From: CAYQVW01 sp964421245
GTDB taxonomy: Bacteria > Margulisbacteria > WOR-1 > XYC2-FULL-46-14
NCBI GenBank assembly: GCA_964421245.1
Contig: CAYQVW010000005.1
Span: 1-64,000 of the forward strand
Reading direction: 5' to 3'
DNA length: 64,000 nucleotides
In this document: one piece after another, positions 24,408 through 32,340 of the stretch
Position numbering within the stretch: the first letter of the stretch is position 1
Layout: each line of letters opens with the position of its first letter
Notes under the pieces: generated by a model
Seen by the model: only the letters and a program-made list of their open reading frames with translations
Told to the model about the DNA's origin: nothing
The model's database searches: none
Made by a program: the position numbers and the translations under genes

Positions 24408-25436
24408 ATGAACAAATTAAAAATTATAGTTATATTTATTTTGATATTTTTTTCGAGTGCTTCATATTCTTTTGATAGTGTAACTACTTTAGTTGGCGGA
24501 GGGACCCTTTCTGAAAGGGCAAATTCTGCACTTAGTGGGCAAGGAGATATTTGGTTAAAGTGGCATGATAATGAGAATATTAAATTTGATTTTGATTATT
24601 ATGCTGCAGCAAATATTTCAAAAATTAATGTTGCTCAAGCTAAATTTCTACTCCCATCTACCGATATTATTGTTGGGCGGCAGCAAACCGGGTGGGGGGT
24701 TGGATTAACAGTTAATCCTATTGATATTTTGAATCCAAAACCGGTTGGATCTTCTTTTGATCCTGCTTTTGTTCGTGATGGGCGTGATGCCGTAGTTATA
24801 ACTCGTTATCTTGATTCGCAATCTAAGATTGAGCTTATTTATGCGGGTGGTTTTGATCGAGATTATGCAGCAAAGATTAAAACTCGTCTTTTTGAATCTG
24901 ATTTTGCATTCTCTTATATTAATAAGGGGAGAAGAAATTATTCTGGGATTGTAGAGGCTAAAGATAAAGTAATTGGTCTTGAGATGACAGGTACCTTGCC
25001 AACAGAGTGGGGCTATTGGGTTGAGGGGGCTCGTTATATGGATTCCAGACTAAACGAATTGGTTATTGGTACTGATTATTATTTTGGTGATTGGCATCCT
25101 ACTTTCGAATATTATCGTAATGGATTTGGAAATCATAATATGGCAAATTATGATGCTAATCTAATATTGCGAGGAAGATTAATGGGCCGAGATTATTTTA
25201 TTCCCTCTTGTTCGGTTTCTGTTTCAGAAAAACTTTCTCTAACTGGATTTGGTCTGGTTAATTTGAATGACTCAAGTTTTGCTTTGGCTGGAGTGGCTGA
25301 TTATTTTATCAATGATAATCTTGAATTAATTGTCATGCCGTTTCTAATCCAAGGAAATCCGGGATCTGAATATGGTATTCAAAAAGCTGCGGTTGGTAAT
25401 GCGGCACTTCAAGCTAGGATTAAGTGGGTCTTTTAG
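24408..25436 (+). CDS. Outer-membrane barrel protein of the RND module
   Basis: The 342-residue protein has a signal peptide (1-21) and an amphipathic strand-rich body ending in the C-terminal aromatic IKWVF expected of barrels. It resembles the protein at 31309. Shared blocks are VGRQQTGWGVGLTVNPIDILNP (here about 85-106; AGKQRIAWGTGYIWNP in the other), FEYYRNGFG/LEYFYNGLG, LMGRDYFIP/QLGRDYLYF and NPGSEY/QIGSEY. It lies 13 bases after the LolA-like gene. It is the likely outer-membrane end of the RND-LolA route. No specific family name is assigned. Confidence 0.75.
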   Translation: MNKLKIIVIFILIFFSSASYSFDSVTTLVGGGTLSERANSALSGQGDIWLKWHDNENIKFDFDYYAAANISKINVAQAKFLLPSTDIIVGRQQTGWGVGLTVNPIDILNPKPVGSSFDPAFVRDGRDAVVITRYLDSQSKIELIYAGGFDRDYAAKIKTRLFESDFAFSYINKGRRNYSGIVEAKDKVIGLEMTGTLPTEWGYWVEGARYMDSRLNELVIGTDYYFGDWHPTFEYYRNGFGNHNMANYDANLILRGRLMGRDYFIPSCSVSVSEKLSLTGFGLVNLNDSSFALAGVADYFINDNLELIVMPFLIQGNPGSEYGIQKAAVGNAALQARIKWVF

Positions 25437-25464
25437 CCGCGTATCTTTATACTTTATAACTCTG

Positions 25465-25492
25465 TGAAATTTTTCTTTTTTTTGGTCGATTT
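25465..25492 (+). promoter_or_regulatory. Sigma-28-like promoter, site 3
   Basis: TGAAATTT at 25465-25472, 12 bases, then GTCGATTT at 25485-25492. This is the weakest -10 of the set. The frame at 25496-25729 begins 3 bases further on. Confidence 0.35.
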
Positions 25493-25495
25493 GAT

Positions 25496-25729
25496 CTGGC
25501 AGTTGCTCTGAATATTTTTAAATATATTTCTAATGATGACTCCATTGCTTTGGCAATAATAAATATGCTTAAGGTATCAAGAGAGGGGGCATTGCTTTTG
25601 GTATCAGAGCAACATGAAGAGGCGATGTTTTTGTTGTCTCCTTCGGTTCAAAAGGAGTTGGGCTATAGAATTGTTCAAACTGTTGGGGATCCGTCTTTTC
25701 ATGTATTAATTTTACAAAAAGTTGTGTGA
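25496..25729 (+). CDS. Possible small gene with CTG start, or gene remnant
   Basis: An open frame of 77 codons runs from CTG at 25496 to TGA at 25729. Its product is LAVALNIFKYISNDDSIALA, then helix and strand segments ending in HVLILQKVV. The first ATG in frame is at codon 26. The frame fills the gap between two sigma-28-like sites, and its stop overlaps the second one. It may start at CTG or the internal ATG, or be a relic whose start was lost. No family is recognised. Confidence 0.35.
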   Translation: MAVALNIFKYISNDDSIALAIINMLKVSREGALLLVSEQHEEAMFLLSPSVQKELGYRIVQTVGDPSFHVLILQKVV

Positions 25730-25754
25730 AATTTTCTATGTAGAGTAAAGATAA
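25727..25754 (+). promoter_or_regulatory. Sigma-28-like promoter, site 4 (gene 25761)
   Basis: TGAAATTT at 25727-25734, 12 bases, then AAAGATAA at 25747-25754. The ATG (25761) is 6 bases after the -10. Confidence 0.5.
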
Positions 25755-25760
25755 AAGAAT

Positions 25761-26489
25761 ATGCCAAATCCAATTGGTCGTGGAAAAAATGTTTTGTGTC
25801 TTGAGGTAATGCCGAAGGGGTGTGCAAATGATCCGTCAATCTTTTTTGCTGGGCAAGATGGTTGTTCTGGTAATGTAGAAAAAATACGAATAGAGTCACA
25901 TAACCCGTTGCCGAATAAGGCTGCTTTTGAAGACCCAATTGGGGATGTTTTTAGGTTGGTTACTCTTTGGTTTGTTTCAGAGGGTGTTTTTGTTGAAGAT
26001 CAGACGGAACTGGCAAAGCAATTAGAGCATAGGGATCGAGGAAGAGTTGATATTAGTAATATAGGTAAAACTCAATTGAAGATACTTCCGGCTCTTCAGC
26101 ATAATCGCCTAGCCTGGCATCTGCCCCATCTTAATCTTACTGATTTGGCAGGCAATACAAGAAATGACTATATTTATATTGATTCGATTGAACCTGATGA
26201 AAATCAACTAAGTTTGTATTTGGGAGGATTGGCTTTTTTGGATCTTTATAGAAGTTATGGGACCGAAAGCATGCGTGTGCCAAATAATATCTTTTGGCGA
26301 AAAGGAGAGGTAATACGTTTTGGAAAGTTTAGTAGTAGAACAATAAAATCAATAAGGCCATTTATGCTTGGTGAGCACATTTCGGATATCAGTATTGATT
26401 TGGAATCAACCGGAGAAGGAGAAACAGTTTTATTGTCAGATCTTACTCAGGATTTAATTGATCGTAAATTGATTTGGAAAAAGGTCTGA
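25761..26489 (+). CDS. Orphan protein of unknown function
   Basis: The 242-residue soluble protein has no signal peptide, membrane segment or motif I recognise. It mixes acidic and aromatic segments (FRLVTLWFVSEGVFVEDQTE about 60-79; YIYIDSIEPDENQLSLYLGG about 135-154). There is no ribosome site; the start lies 6 bases after a sigma-28-like -10, so the mRNA should be leaderless. A bidirectional terminator closes it at 26481-26513. Genes 7898, 18615 and 34669 share the promoter type, so they may be co-regulated. Confidence 0.65.
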   Translation: MPNPIGRGKNVLCLEVMPKGCANDPSIFFAGQDGCSGNVEKIRIESHNPLPNKAAFEDPIGDVFRLVTLWFVSEGVFVEDQTELAKQLEHRDRGRVDISNIGKTQLKILPALQHNRLAWHLPHLNLTDLAGNTRNDYIYIDSIEPDENQLSLYLGGLAFLDLYRSYGTESMRVPNNIFWRKGEVIRFGKFSSRTIKSIRPFMLGEHISDISIDLESTGEGETVLLSDLTQDLIDRKLIWKKV

Positions 26490-26513
26490 AGAGATATCAT
26501 CCCTTCAGACCTT
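26481..26513. terminator. Bidirectional terminator
   Basis: AAGGTCTGAAG (26481-26491) pairs with CTTCAGACCTT (26503-26513) across an 11-base loop. It lies between the convergent genes 25761 and 26518. The A-rich left flank gives a short U run on the minus strand. Confidence 0.7.
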
Positions 26514-26517
26514 AAAA

Positions 26518-26769
26518 TTAACCGTTCATCTTCGCTAAAATCAATCCTGCAACATAAGCATTAACCAATCCCATAATGGTCCAGCTTAATACTATTGCAA
26601 GAGACAATTGAAAACTACTATAAGTTATGACCATTCCTGGAATTGTAGCGATTGCAAAAACTCCGAGTGCGAATTTTTTTGGATCAGAAGAAATTGATCC
26701 TTTTATCTTATCCCAAACCCAGGCTAACGCTATTCCTAAAATAAATGGATGAGCAAAGAAGATGGACAT
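26518..26769 (-). CDS. Small membrane protein, possibly truncated by a frameshift
   Basis: The 83-residue protein from the ATG at 26769 has two or three hydrophobic helices (about 5-20, 32-50 and 55-78). The family is unknown. No ribosome site precedes this ATG. Upstream in the same frame the DNA reads ENPNLFRPWSDPL, a natural-looking N-terminus, but without a start codon. A perfect GGAGG with a 7-base gap precedes an ATG at 26810 in another frame. One extra A in the AAAA run at 26804-26807 would give MKNPNLFRPWSDPL joined to this protein. As it stands, the ATG at 26810 encodes 13 residues whose TAA overlaps the ATG at 26769. Confidence 0.65.
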   Translation of the reverse strand: MSIFFAHPFILGIALAWVWDKIKGSISSDPKKFALGVFAIATIPGMVITYSSFQLSLAIVLSWTIMGLVNAYVAGLILAKMNG

Positions 26770-26810
26770 TAAAGGATCACTCCATGGGCGGAATAGATTA
26801 GGATTTTCAT

Positions 26811-27020
26811 ATTAGTACCTCCTGAGCTGAATTATATTACTTTGTGGGTAGAATTGCTATCTTTTTTGGGATCTGTGTGTTATGATCAGAGGTGATGAAA
26901 GTCGAAGTTAATGGTTTAAGAACTAATTGATCTGCATCTTAGTCATGTCGAAGCCTATTCATTTAGCCCTCAACATTCCGTTAATCGCAGAAAAAATACT
27001 ATATAAGGAGAACTTATACA
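26811..27020 (+). promoter_or_regulatory. Upstream region of the RRM gene
   Basis: No convincing ORF is present. A TATGAT at 26881-26886 could be a -10 without a clear -35, which would leave an unusually long leader of about 125 bases before the RRM gene. Long structured leaders are common for cold-induced RNA-binding proteins. An AAGGAGAACTTATACA ribosome site precedes the ATG. Confidence 0.3.
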
Positions 27021-27290
27021 ATGAAAAGCATATTTGTAGGTAATTTAGCTTGGGCTACTACTAACGAAGATTTGGAAGCAAAATTTTCAGAATTCGGACA
27101 GGTAACATCAGCTAGAATTATTAATGATAAAATGACTGGAAAGTCCAGAGGCTTTGGATTTGTTGACATGGACGATGAAGGTGCAGCTAAAGCTATTGCT
27201 GCCATCAACGGTAGTAAGTGGAATGACCGCGAAATCACATGTAATGAAGCTAAACCAAAGACTGATAGACCAAGACGCGACCGCTTCTAA
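27021..27290 (+). CDS. RRM-domain RNA-binding protein
   Basis: The 89-residue protein is a single RNA recognition motif. RNP2 (IFVGNL, residues 4-9) and RNP1 (KSRGFGFV, about 41-48) are both complete with the RNA-stacking aromatics. The tail is short and basic (PKTDRPRRDRF). Proteins of this design occur in Cyanobacteria and other bacteria, often induced by cold. AAGGAG lies at good distance from the start. It is monocistronic, with a terminator at 27307-27344. Confidence 0.95.
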   Translation: MKSIFVGNLAWATTNEDLEAKFSEFGQVTSARIINDKMTGKSRGFGFVDMDDEGAAKAIAAINGSKWNDREITCNEAKPKTDRPRRDRF

Positions 27291-27306
27291 TCTATTAATT
27301 TTTATT

Positions 27307-27344
27307 AACCCGGAACTGATAATATCGGTTCCGGGTTTTTTTGT
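27307..27344 (+). terminator. Intrinsic terminator of the RRM gene
   Basis: AACCCGGAAC (27307-27316) pairs with GTTCCGGGTT (27328-27337) across an 11-base loop. A run of T follows immediately. Confidence 0.9.
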
Positions 27345-27423
27345 TTTTTCCTCTCTTTCTTTCTGTTGCCAAATAACTCCTTTTTCGCTAAAATGCTTTA
27401 AATGTCATTTGGAGGTGCCAGCT

Positions 27424-28110
27424 ATGCCAATAGCGTTAATGGAAGAGGTTAAAAAAAATTATAAAGTTGGAAAGATTGTTGTCCCAGCCCTGCGCGGTGT
27501 GTCGCTCTCAATAGAAGAAGGAGAATTTACCTCAATTGCCGGTCCCTCTGGTTCCGGAAAAACCACTATGCTCAACCTTTTTGGCTGTTTGGATAAACCT
27601 ACTAATGGGAAAGTTTTTATTGCCGAAAAAAATGTTGTCCGATTGGATCACAACCAACTAGCTGATATTCGCAACCAAAACTTAGGTTTTGTTTTTCAAA
27701 CCTTTAATTTGGTTCCGGTTCTCTCTGCTTTCGAAAATGTAGAATTTCCTCTCATCCTTTTAAAACAACATAATCCTAAACGGCGCAAAGAAAAAGTCAT
27801 GAAAATTTTGTCTGATGTAGGACTTGCAGAATTAGCGCATAGAAAACCAGCCGAGATGAGCGGTGGGCAGCAGCAGCGGGTTGCAATTGCACGTGCTCTG
27901 GTGAAAAACCCAAAAATCGTTCTGGCGGATGAGCCGACTGCAAATTTAGATTCAAAAACCGGTGAAGATATTTTAAAACTTATGCTTGATATGAATGAAA
28001 AGACAAAAACTACTTTTATTTTTTCCACTCACGATCAGATGGTAATGGATTATGCAAAAAGATTGGTAAAGGTTCATGACGGAATGGTTCAGTCGGACGA
28101 GAGGAGATAA
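27424..28110 (+). CDS. LolD/MacB-type ABC transporter ATPase
   Basis: The 228-residue ATPase has Walker A GPSGSGKT (40-47), a Q-loop FQTFNLVP, the signature MSGGQQQRVAIARAL (about 140) and Walker B IVLADEPTANLD with its D-loop. The start at 27424 has a GGAGG site. The open frame extends further upstream through the RRM terminator but that part is not coding. It powers the two FtsX-type permeases that follow directly (stop 28110, next ATG 28111). LolD- and MacB-type ATPases drive extraction or export of hydrophobic cargo rather than ordinary transport. Confidence 0.93.
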   Translation: MPIALMEEVKKNYKVGKIVVPALRGVSLSIEEGEFTSIAGPSGSGKTTMLNLFGCLDKPTNGKVFIAEKNVVRLDHNQLADIRNQNLGFVFQTFNLVPVLSAFENVEFPLILLKQHNPKRRKEKVMKILSDVGLAELAHRKPAEMSGGQQQRVAIARALVKNPKIVLADEPTANLDSKTGEDILKLMLDMNEKTKTTFIFSTHDQMVMDYAKRLVKVHDGMVQSDERR

Positions 28111-29340
28111 ATGCTTTTAAAGTTAGCATTCAGAAATGTATTCAGGCATTTTACCAGGACATTTTTAACTTTCCTGGCAATTGCACTGGGTCTGATGCTG
28201 CTGATAATAATGGACTCGATGCTCACCGGGATTGATCAGGAATCATTTGATAAGATCATTAATTATGAGACCGGCCACATAAAAATCTTTGACCGAAGCT
28301 ATCGGGAAGATGAAGAGAATCTGCCTCTCGACAAATCGATCGAAAAACCAGGGCCTATTATCAAAAATCTAAAAAAGGATTCGAGTGTTGCCGGTATTAC
28401 CTCCAGGGTAAATTTTCGAATTATGCTCTCAGACGGAGTAGACCAATTTCCGGCTGTAGGTATTGCAGTTAATCCAAAAGATGACCAGTCTGTTTTTCTT
28501 TTGAAACAGGCGGTGAAAAAGGGTGAATTTTTTTCAAAGGGGGATGAGGAAGCGATGCTCCTGGGGGAGGGGTTGGCAGAGGACTTTGGGGTTGATGTCG
28601 GCGACTACCTTACTGTCTTAACCCGCACAAAATACGATACTTATCAGGCGCTGGACTTACGCATCAAAGGAATTCTCAAGACTGAAGATCCCAAGATCGA
28701 CTGGTCTGGAGTTGTAATTCCTCTTGTCTTAGGCCAGGAATCATTGGATATGGGTAGCGGCGTCACTGAGATTGACATAAAACTTAAAGATCCGGCCAGT
28801 ATCCAGGAATTCCGGGACAAGCTGGCTAAGGATATAACCGGTGTTGAAGTTGCTACCTGGCAGGATTTGGCTTCGGATGTGATTGCAATGTCCCAGGCCA
28901 AACGCGGCGGTTCGCTATTTATCTTGTTCAGCGTTTTCCTGATTGCCTTGATCGGGATTAGTAATACAATTTTGCTGGCAGCCTTTGAAAGAACTCGAGA
29001 GATCGGCATGATGGCTGCCATGGGCATGAAGCGCAGGCAGATAATTCGTTTGTTTGTTCTGGAGGGCGCCATGATAGGCGTTATGGGAAGTTTTACCGGA
29101 TGTTTGCTCGGTATTCTATTAAATATTCCTTTTGTTAAATACGGGCTCGATTGGGGATATATGATGAGGGACATTGGTGATATTGGCTATCGCATTACTG
29201 GAGTATCGCGCGGTGTCTGGAACCCGACCATGATCGTGGGTGCTTTTATTTTTGGGATCGTAATTTCCGCCTTAACCAGTATTTATCCGGCGCGGGTAGC
29301 GTCGAGAATGGAGCCAACGGAGGCTCTGAAAAAGTTTTAA
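28111..29340 (+). CDS. FtsX/LolC-E-type permease (first)
   Basis: The 409-residue inner-membrane protein has the four-helix FtsX plan: one helix near the N-terminus (about 20-40), a large periplasmic domain (about 45-265), then three helices (about 270-295, 315-345 and 370-395). The cytoplasmic coupling segment AFERTREIGMMAAMGMKRRQI matches the family. It starts one base after the ATPase gene. Its partner at 29365 is a related permease, so the complex is probably a heterodimer like LolCE. Confidence 0.92.
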   Translation: MLLKLAFRNVFRHFTRTFLTFLAIALGLMLLIIMDSMLTGIDQESFDKIINYETGHIKIFDRSYREDEENLPLDKSIEKPGPIIKNLKKDSSVAGITSRVNFRIMLSDGVDQFPAVGIAVNPKDDQSVFLLKQAVKKGEFFSKGDEEAMLLGEGLAEDFGVDVGDYLTVLTRTKYDTYQALDLRIKGILKTEDPKIDWSGVVIPLVLGQESLDMGSGVTEIDIKLKDPASIQEFRDKLAKDITGVEVATWQDLASDVIAMSQAKRGGSLFILFSVFLIALIGISNTILLAAFERTREIGMMAAMGMKRRQIIRLFVLEGAMIGVMGSFTGCLLGILLNIPFVKYGLDWGYMMRDIGDIGYRITGVSRGVWNPTMIVGAFIFGIVISALTSIYPARVASRMEPTEALKKF

Positions 29341-29364
29341 GGGAGAGGGCTTTAGCCCAGCAAT

Positions 29365-30591
29365 ATGTTTAAAATTGCTTTAAGAAATATTTTCCGCAAC
29401 AAGCGCCGTTCGGTTTTGACCGGACTTTCTATTGCTGTTGCGGTTATGATTGCTGTCTACCTCTGGTCCTTTATCTCAGGGATAATGGACAATATGTTTG
29501 ATAATACGATCCGTCTGACCAGCGGCCATGTTAGAATTCTAAATTCAGAATATGTTAAACGAGAAAAGATGCTGCCCCTGGAATCCAATATCCCGGATTA
29601 CGTATCGATAGAAAAAATTGCGGAAAAAAATCCGAACGTCACGCTTACTGCGGGCAGAATCAAATTTGGTGTTTTGCTGGAGCACAAGGGAAAGAATAAA
29701 CCGGTACTTGGTACCGGGATTGTTCCGGCGACCGAAAGTAAGATCTCCCATCTTGATCAAAAGATAGTTGAAGGCAGAATAATCAGACCGGGACAGGAAG
29801 AGATGAATATTGGTAAAAATTTGGCGCAGGAACTGGGGCTTAAACTTGGTGATACCCTAACCGTTGTGACCCAGACTGCCTATGGATCGATCACTGCCAT
29901 GAATCTTAAAATCGTAGGAATTTTCAACTTTGGGGTCCCCAGTGTCGATAAGACCACTTTTTATATTCCACTGGATAAAGCACAGGAACTACTTGATTTG
30001 AACGGTGCAGTGACCGAAATATTTATTCTTATAAAAGATATGTATAAGGCGCCGGAAGTTGCCAAAGAGATCAAGGCCGTCCTTCCGAACCAATACACAA
30101 CCAAGGCCTGGCAGGAGCAGGGTATTCTTTTTTTCTATATGGGATTCGCCAAGAAAATTTACGGCTCGATCTATTTTCTAATTCTCTTTCTGGCTAGCTT
30201 CACCATCCTCAATACGATGTTTATGTCGGTGTTGGAGAGGACCAAGGAGATCGGCACGATGAAGGCTCTGGGAATGAAGAACCGGCAGGTCATGGGAGTA
30301 ATCTTGTTTGAAGCCCTGCTGATTGGGACTATTGCCAGCTTTATCGGTGCGATCTGGGGAGCGGGAATTGCTTATTACCTGGCAACCGAAGGGATCGATT
30401 TTTCCGCAACTTTTAATGCGATGAAAGGGACCATTAATTTACCAATATCTTATGTTTATCGTGCAATATTTAGTTGGGGAATAATATTATTTGGTTTTTG
30501 CATGGGTATTTTATTTTCTATCCTGGCGGCTATCCCTCCGGCCCTTCGTGCTGCTAAGATGGAACCGACGGAGGCACTACGTGAAATTTAG
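29365..30591 (+). CDS. FtsX/LolC-E-type permease (second)
   Basis: The 408-residue protein has the same layout as the first permease, including the start FKIALRNIFRNKRRSVLTGLS, the coupling block LERTKEIGTMKALGMKNRQV and the ending PTEALREI (PTEALKKF in the first). The pair probably arose by duplication. It begins 24 bases after its partner and overlaps the next gene, a LolA-like protein, by 11 bases. It is likely part of an ABC complex handling hydrophobic cargo at the inner membrane. Confidence 0.92.
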   Translation: MFKIALRNIFRNKRRSVLTGLSIAVAVMIAVYLWSFISGIMDNMFDNTIRLTSGHVRILNSEYVKREKMLPLESNIPDYVSIEKIAEKNPNVTLTAGRIKFGVLLEHKGKNKPVLGTGIVPATESKISHLDQKIVEGRIIRPGQEEMNIGKNLAQELGLKLGDTLTVVTQTAYGSITAMNLKIVGIFNFGVPSVDKTTFYIPLDKAQELLDLNGAVTEIFILIKDMYKAPEVAKEIKAVLPNQYTTKAWQEQGILFFYMGFAKKIYGSIYFLILFLASFTILNTMFMSVLERTKEIGTMKALGMKNRQVMGVILFEALLIGTIASFIGAIWGAGIAYYLATEGIDFSATFNAMKGTINLPISYVYRAIFSWGIILFGFCMGILFSILAAIPPALRAAKMEPTEALREI

Positions 30592-31312
30592 AATTTGGAT
30601 TTTGGTATTGTTTAGTATTTCGTATTTCGGATTTAGTGCTTCTGCAATAACTGGCAATGAAATAATCAACAAAGTAGATAGCAACATGACTTTTGACTCT
30701 GCTCGTATGGAATCAAAGATGGTAATCCATGTAGGTAAACAGGTACGGACTAAAAAAATGATCAGCTGGGCTAAGGGAAGGGACAAATCCTTTGCAGAAT
30801 TCACCTATCCAGCACGAGATAAAGGAGTTAAATATCTTAAAATTGGCGACAATATGTGGATGTATCTTCCATCAGTCGACAAAATAATAAAAATCGCCGG
30901 CCATATGCTGCGGCAATCCATGATGGGTTCAGACTTTAGTTATGAAGATGCCCTAGAAAGCAACAAGCTCTTAGAAAAATATAAAGTTAAATTAGCCGGA
31001 GAGAACAAAACATCTTATATTCTCGAACTTGTTGCAAAAGTAAAAAAGGTTACATATTATAAGAGAAAAATCTGGGTTAATAAGAAAACTTTTATTCCGA
31101 CAAAAGAAGAGCTCTTTGCCAAATCGGGCAAAAAATTAAAAATCATGACCATGAGCAAAATTAAAAAATTCGGAAGACGCAATTATCCAACCTATATAAC
31201 CATAAAAAATCTTTTGCGCAGGAATTCGAAGACCGAACTTTTTACAACAAAAGCTCAGTTTAATATTGATATCCCTGCCGGCACATTTACTCAGAGAAAC
31301 TTAAAAAAGTGA
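30581..31312 (+). CDS. LolA-like outer-membrane lipoprotein-sorting protein (ABC module)
   Basis: The 243-residue periplasmic protein starts at a GTG (30581) behind GGAGGCACTAC, inside the end of the permease gene. A signal peptide (1-22) ends near FSASA. It is a paralogue of the protein at 23660: FTYPARDKGVKYLKIGDNMW, then RQSMMGSDFSYED and the ending FTQRNLKK match it block for block. The next gene overlaps by 4 bases (GTGA). It is expected to shuttle cargo from the ABC complex to the barrel encoded next. Confidence 0.87.
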   Translation: MKFRIWILVLFSISYFGFSASAITGNEIINKVDSNMTFDSARMESKMVIHVGKQVRTKKMISWAKGRDKSFAEFTYPARDKGVKYLKIGDNMWMYLPSVDKIIKIAGHMLRQSMMGSDFSYEDALESNKLLEKYKVKLAGENKTSYILELVAKVKKVTYYKRKIWVNKKTFIPTKEELFAKSGKKLKIMTMSKIKKFGRRNYPTYITIKNLLRRNSKTELFTTKAQFNIDIPAGTFTQRNLKK

Positions 31313-32340
31313 TAAAAAAAGTTTTAATCATATTTATTCTTTTGCAGAGTATGGTTGCCGCTGGTGTAGAGCTGGGAGGTTCGTATGAAAATAGCCCGGT
31401 CGTTCTATTGAAAAAAGACGGCAGCGGGGTTATTGCCGATCTTAATAGATTGCGTCTGCTGTTTGATGTAAGGACAGGTCGCGACCTGTCCTTACATCTT
31501 GAGCCTCGTTATTATTATTTGGTCCAATCCAATACATTGGCCATAGCCGGTATTTCTGATATTAATAAGATTGTTTGGGATAAATATTATCTAAAAGCAA
31601 ATCTCGATTTTCTATCATTGACTGCTGGAAAACAACGCATTGCCTGGGGTACTGGCTATATTTGGAATCCGACTGATGTTTTTAATCCCTATGTTTTGTC
31701 TTTTGCAGTAGGGCAGGAGGATGAAACCAATGTGGAGGCAGCAAGAGCTGAAATTTCACTTGGTGCGGCAAGTGGAATAGATGGTTATGTTTTAGGAGAT
31801 GGCAGCAGAAGGGGAATGAAAGCTAAGACCAATGTTGGATTGTTTGATCTATCTTTAAGCTATGTGGATTTAGCAAGTTCTGGATTCCAGTGGGGGGTGG
31901 ATTTTTCTGGGGAGTGGGGGATTGGGATAAGAGGTGAGGTTGCAGCTAGGTATCCAAATAGATATTTTCGAGGAGTTTTAGGAAGTGACTATACTTTTGA
32001 AAATGGGGTTTATGTTAATCTTGAATATTTTTACAATGGTCTAGGAAGACAGAATAAAGATAACTATAATTGGAACAGTACCAATCAACTAGGTCGGGAT
32101 TATCTTTATTTTGGAATAAACAAAAATTTAGATGAGATTACAAAAATAAGTGGATCAGTTATTGCCAACTTGAATGATCAAAGCTTTTTAATCTATCCAT
32201 CCTATAGTCGCAATGTGGCCGAAAATGTTGATCTAAGTGTAGAATCAATGCTGTTGGGTGGGCAAATTGGATCGGAATATAATTCAACTGATTTTGGAGC
32301 GGGTAAATTGGGATTGGTTAGAATAAAATATAGCTTTTAA
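31309..32340 (+). CDS. Outer-membrane barrel protein of the ABC module
   Basis: The 343-residue protein starts with GTG overlapping the previous stop. It has a signal peptide (1-18), a strand-rich body and the aromatic end IKYSF. It is homologous to the barrel at 24408 (see shared AWGTGYIWNPTDVFNP, LEYFYNGLG and GRDYLYF blocks). Residues about 53-64 are encoded by a 34-base perfect palindrome (31465-31498) that appears inserted in frame. It ends tail to tail with the cyclophilin gene, overlapping 4 bases. Function is inferred from the operon only. Confidence 0.77.
   Translation: MIKKVLIIFILLQSMVAAGVELGGSYENSPVVLLKKDGSGVIADLNRLRLLFDVRTGRDLSLHLEPRYYYLVQSNTLAIAGISDINKIVWDKYYLKANLDFLSLTAGKQRIAWGTGYIWNPTDVFNPYVLSFAVGQEDETNVEAARAEISLGAASGIDGYVLGDGSRRGMKAKTNVGLFDLSLSYVDLASSGFQWGVDFSGEWGIGIRGEVAARYPNRYFRGVLGSDYTFENGVYVNLEYFYNGLGRQNKDNYNWNSTNQLGRDYLYFGINKNLDEITKISGSVIANLNDQSFLIYPSYSRNVAENVDLSVESMLLGGQIGSEYNSTDFGAGKLGLVRIKYSF
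31465..31498. repeat. 34-bp perfect palindrome inside a barrel gene
   Basis: The half GATGTAAGGACAGGTCG is followed directly by its exact reverse complement, with no loop. It lies inside an open reading frame and keeps it open. There is no T run, so it is not a terminator. Similar ACAGGTCGCGACCTGT palindromes are known as dispersed repeats in several bacterial genomes; that link is from memory. Confidence 0.85.

Noticed and set aside
25464..25495. GTG at 25464 as the start of the small frame at 25496, after restoring one T
   Set aside because: No ribosome site is present, and the bases belong to the TGAAATTT element; the frameshift would be an assumption.
26895..26930. Eleven-codon frame MKVEVNGLRTN upstream of the RRM gene
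   Set aside because: Very short, with only a weak AGAGGTG before it and no sign of coupling to the RRM gene.
27154..27423. Upstream extension of the LolD-type gene
   Set aside because: The extension runs over the RRM gene in another frame and through its terminator; a GGAGG-preceded ATG at 27424 begins the ABC family sequence.
28644..29174. Minus-strand frame of 176 codons
   Set aside because: Shadow of the FtsX-type permease on the plus strand, with no family features.
31465..31498. Palindrome as a transcription terminator
   Set aside because: It has no T run, lies near the start of an open gene and keeps the frame open.
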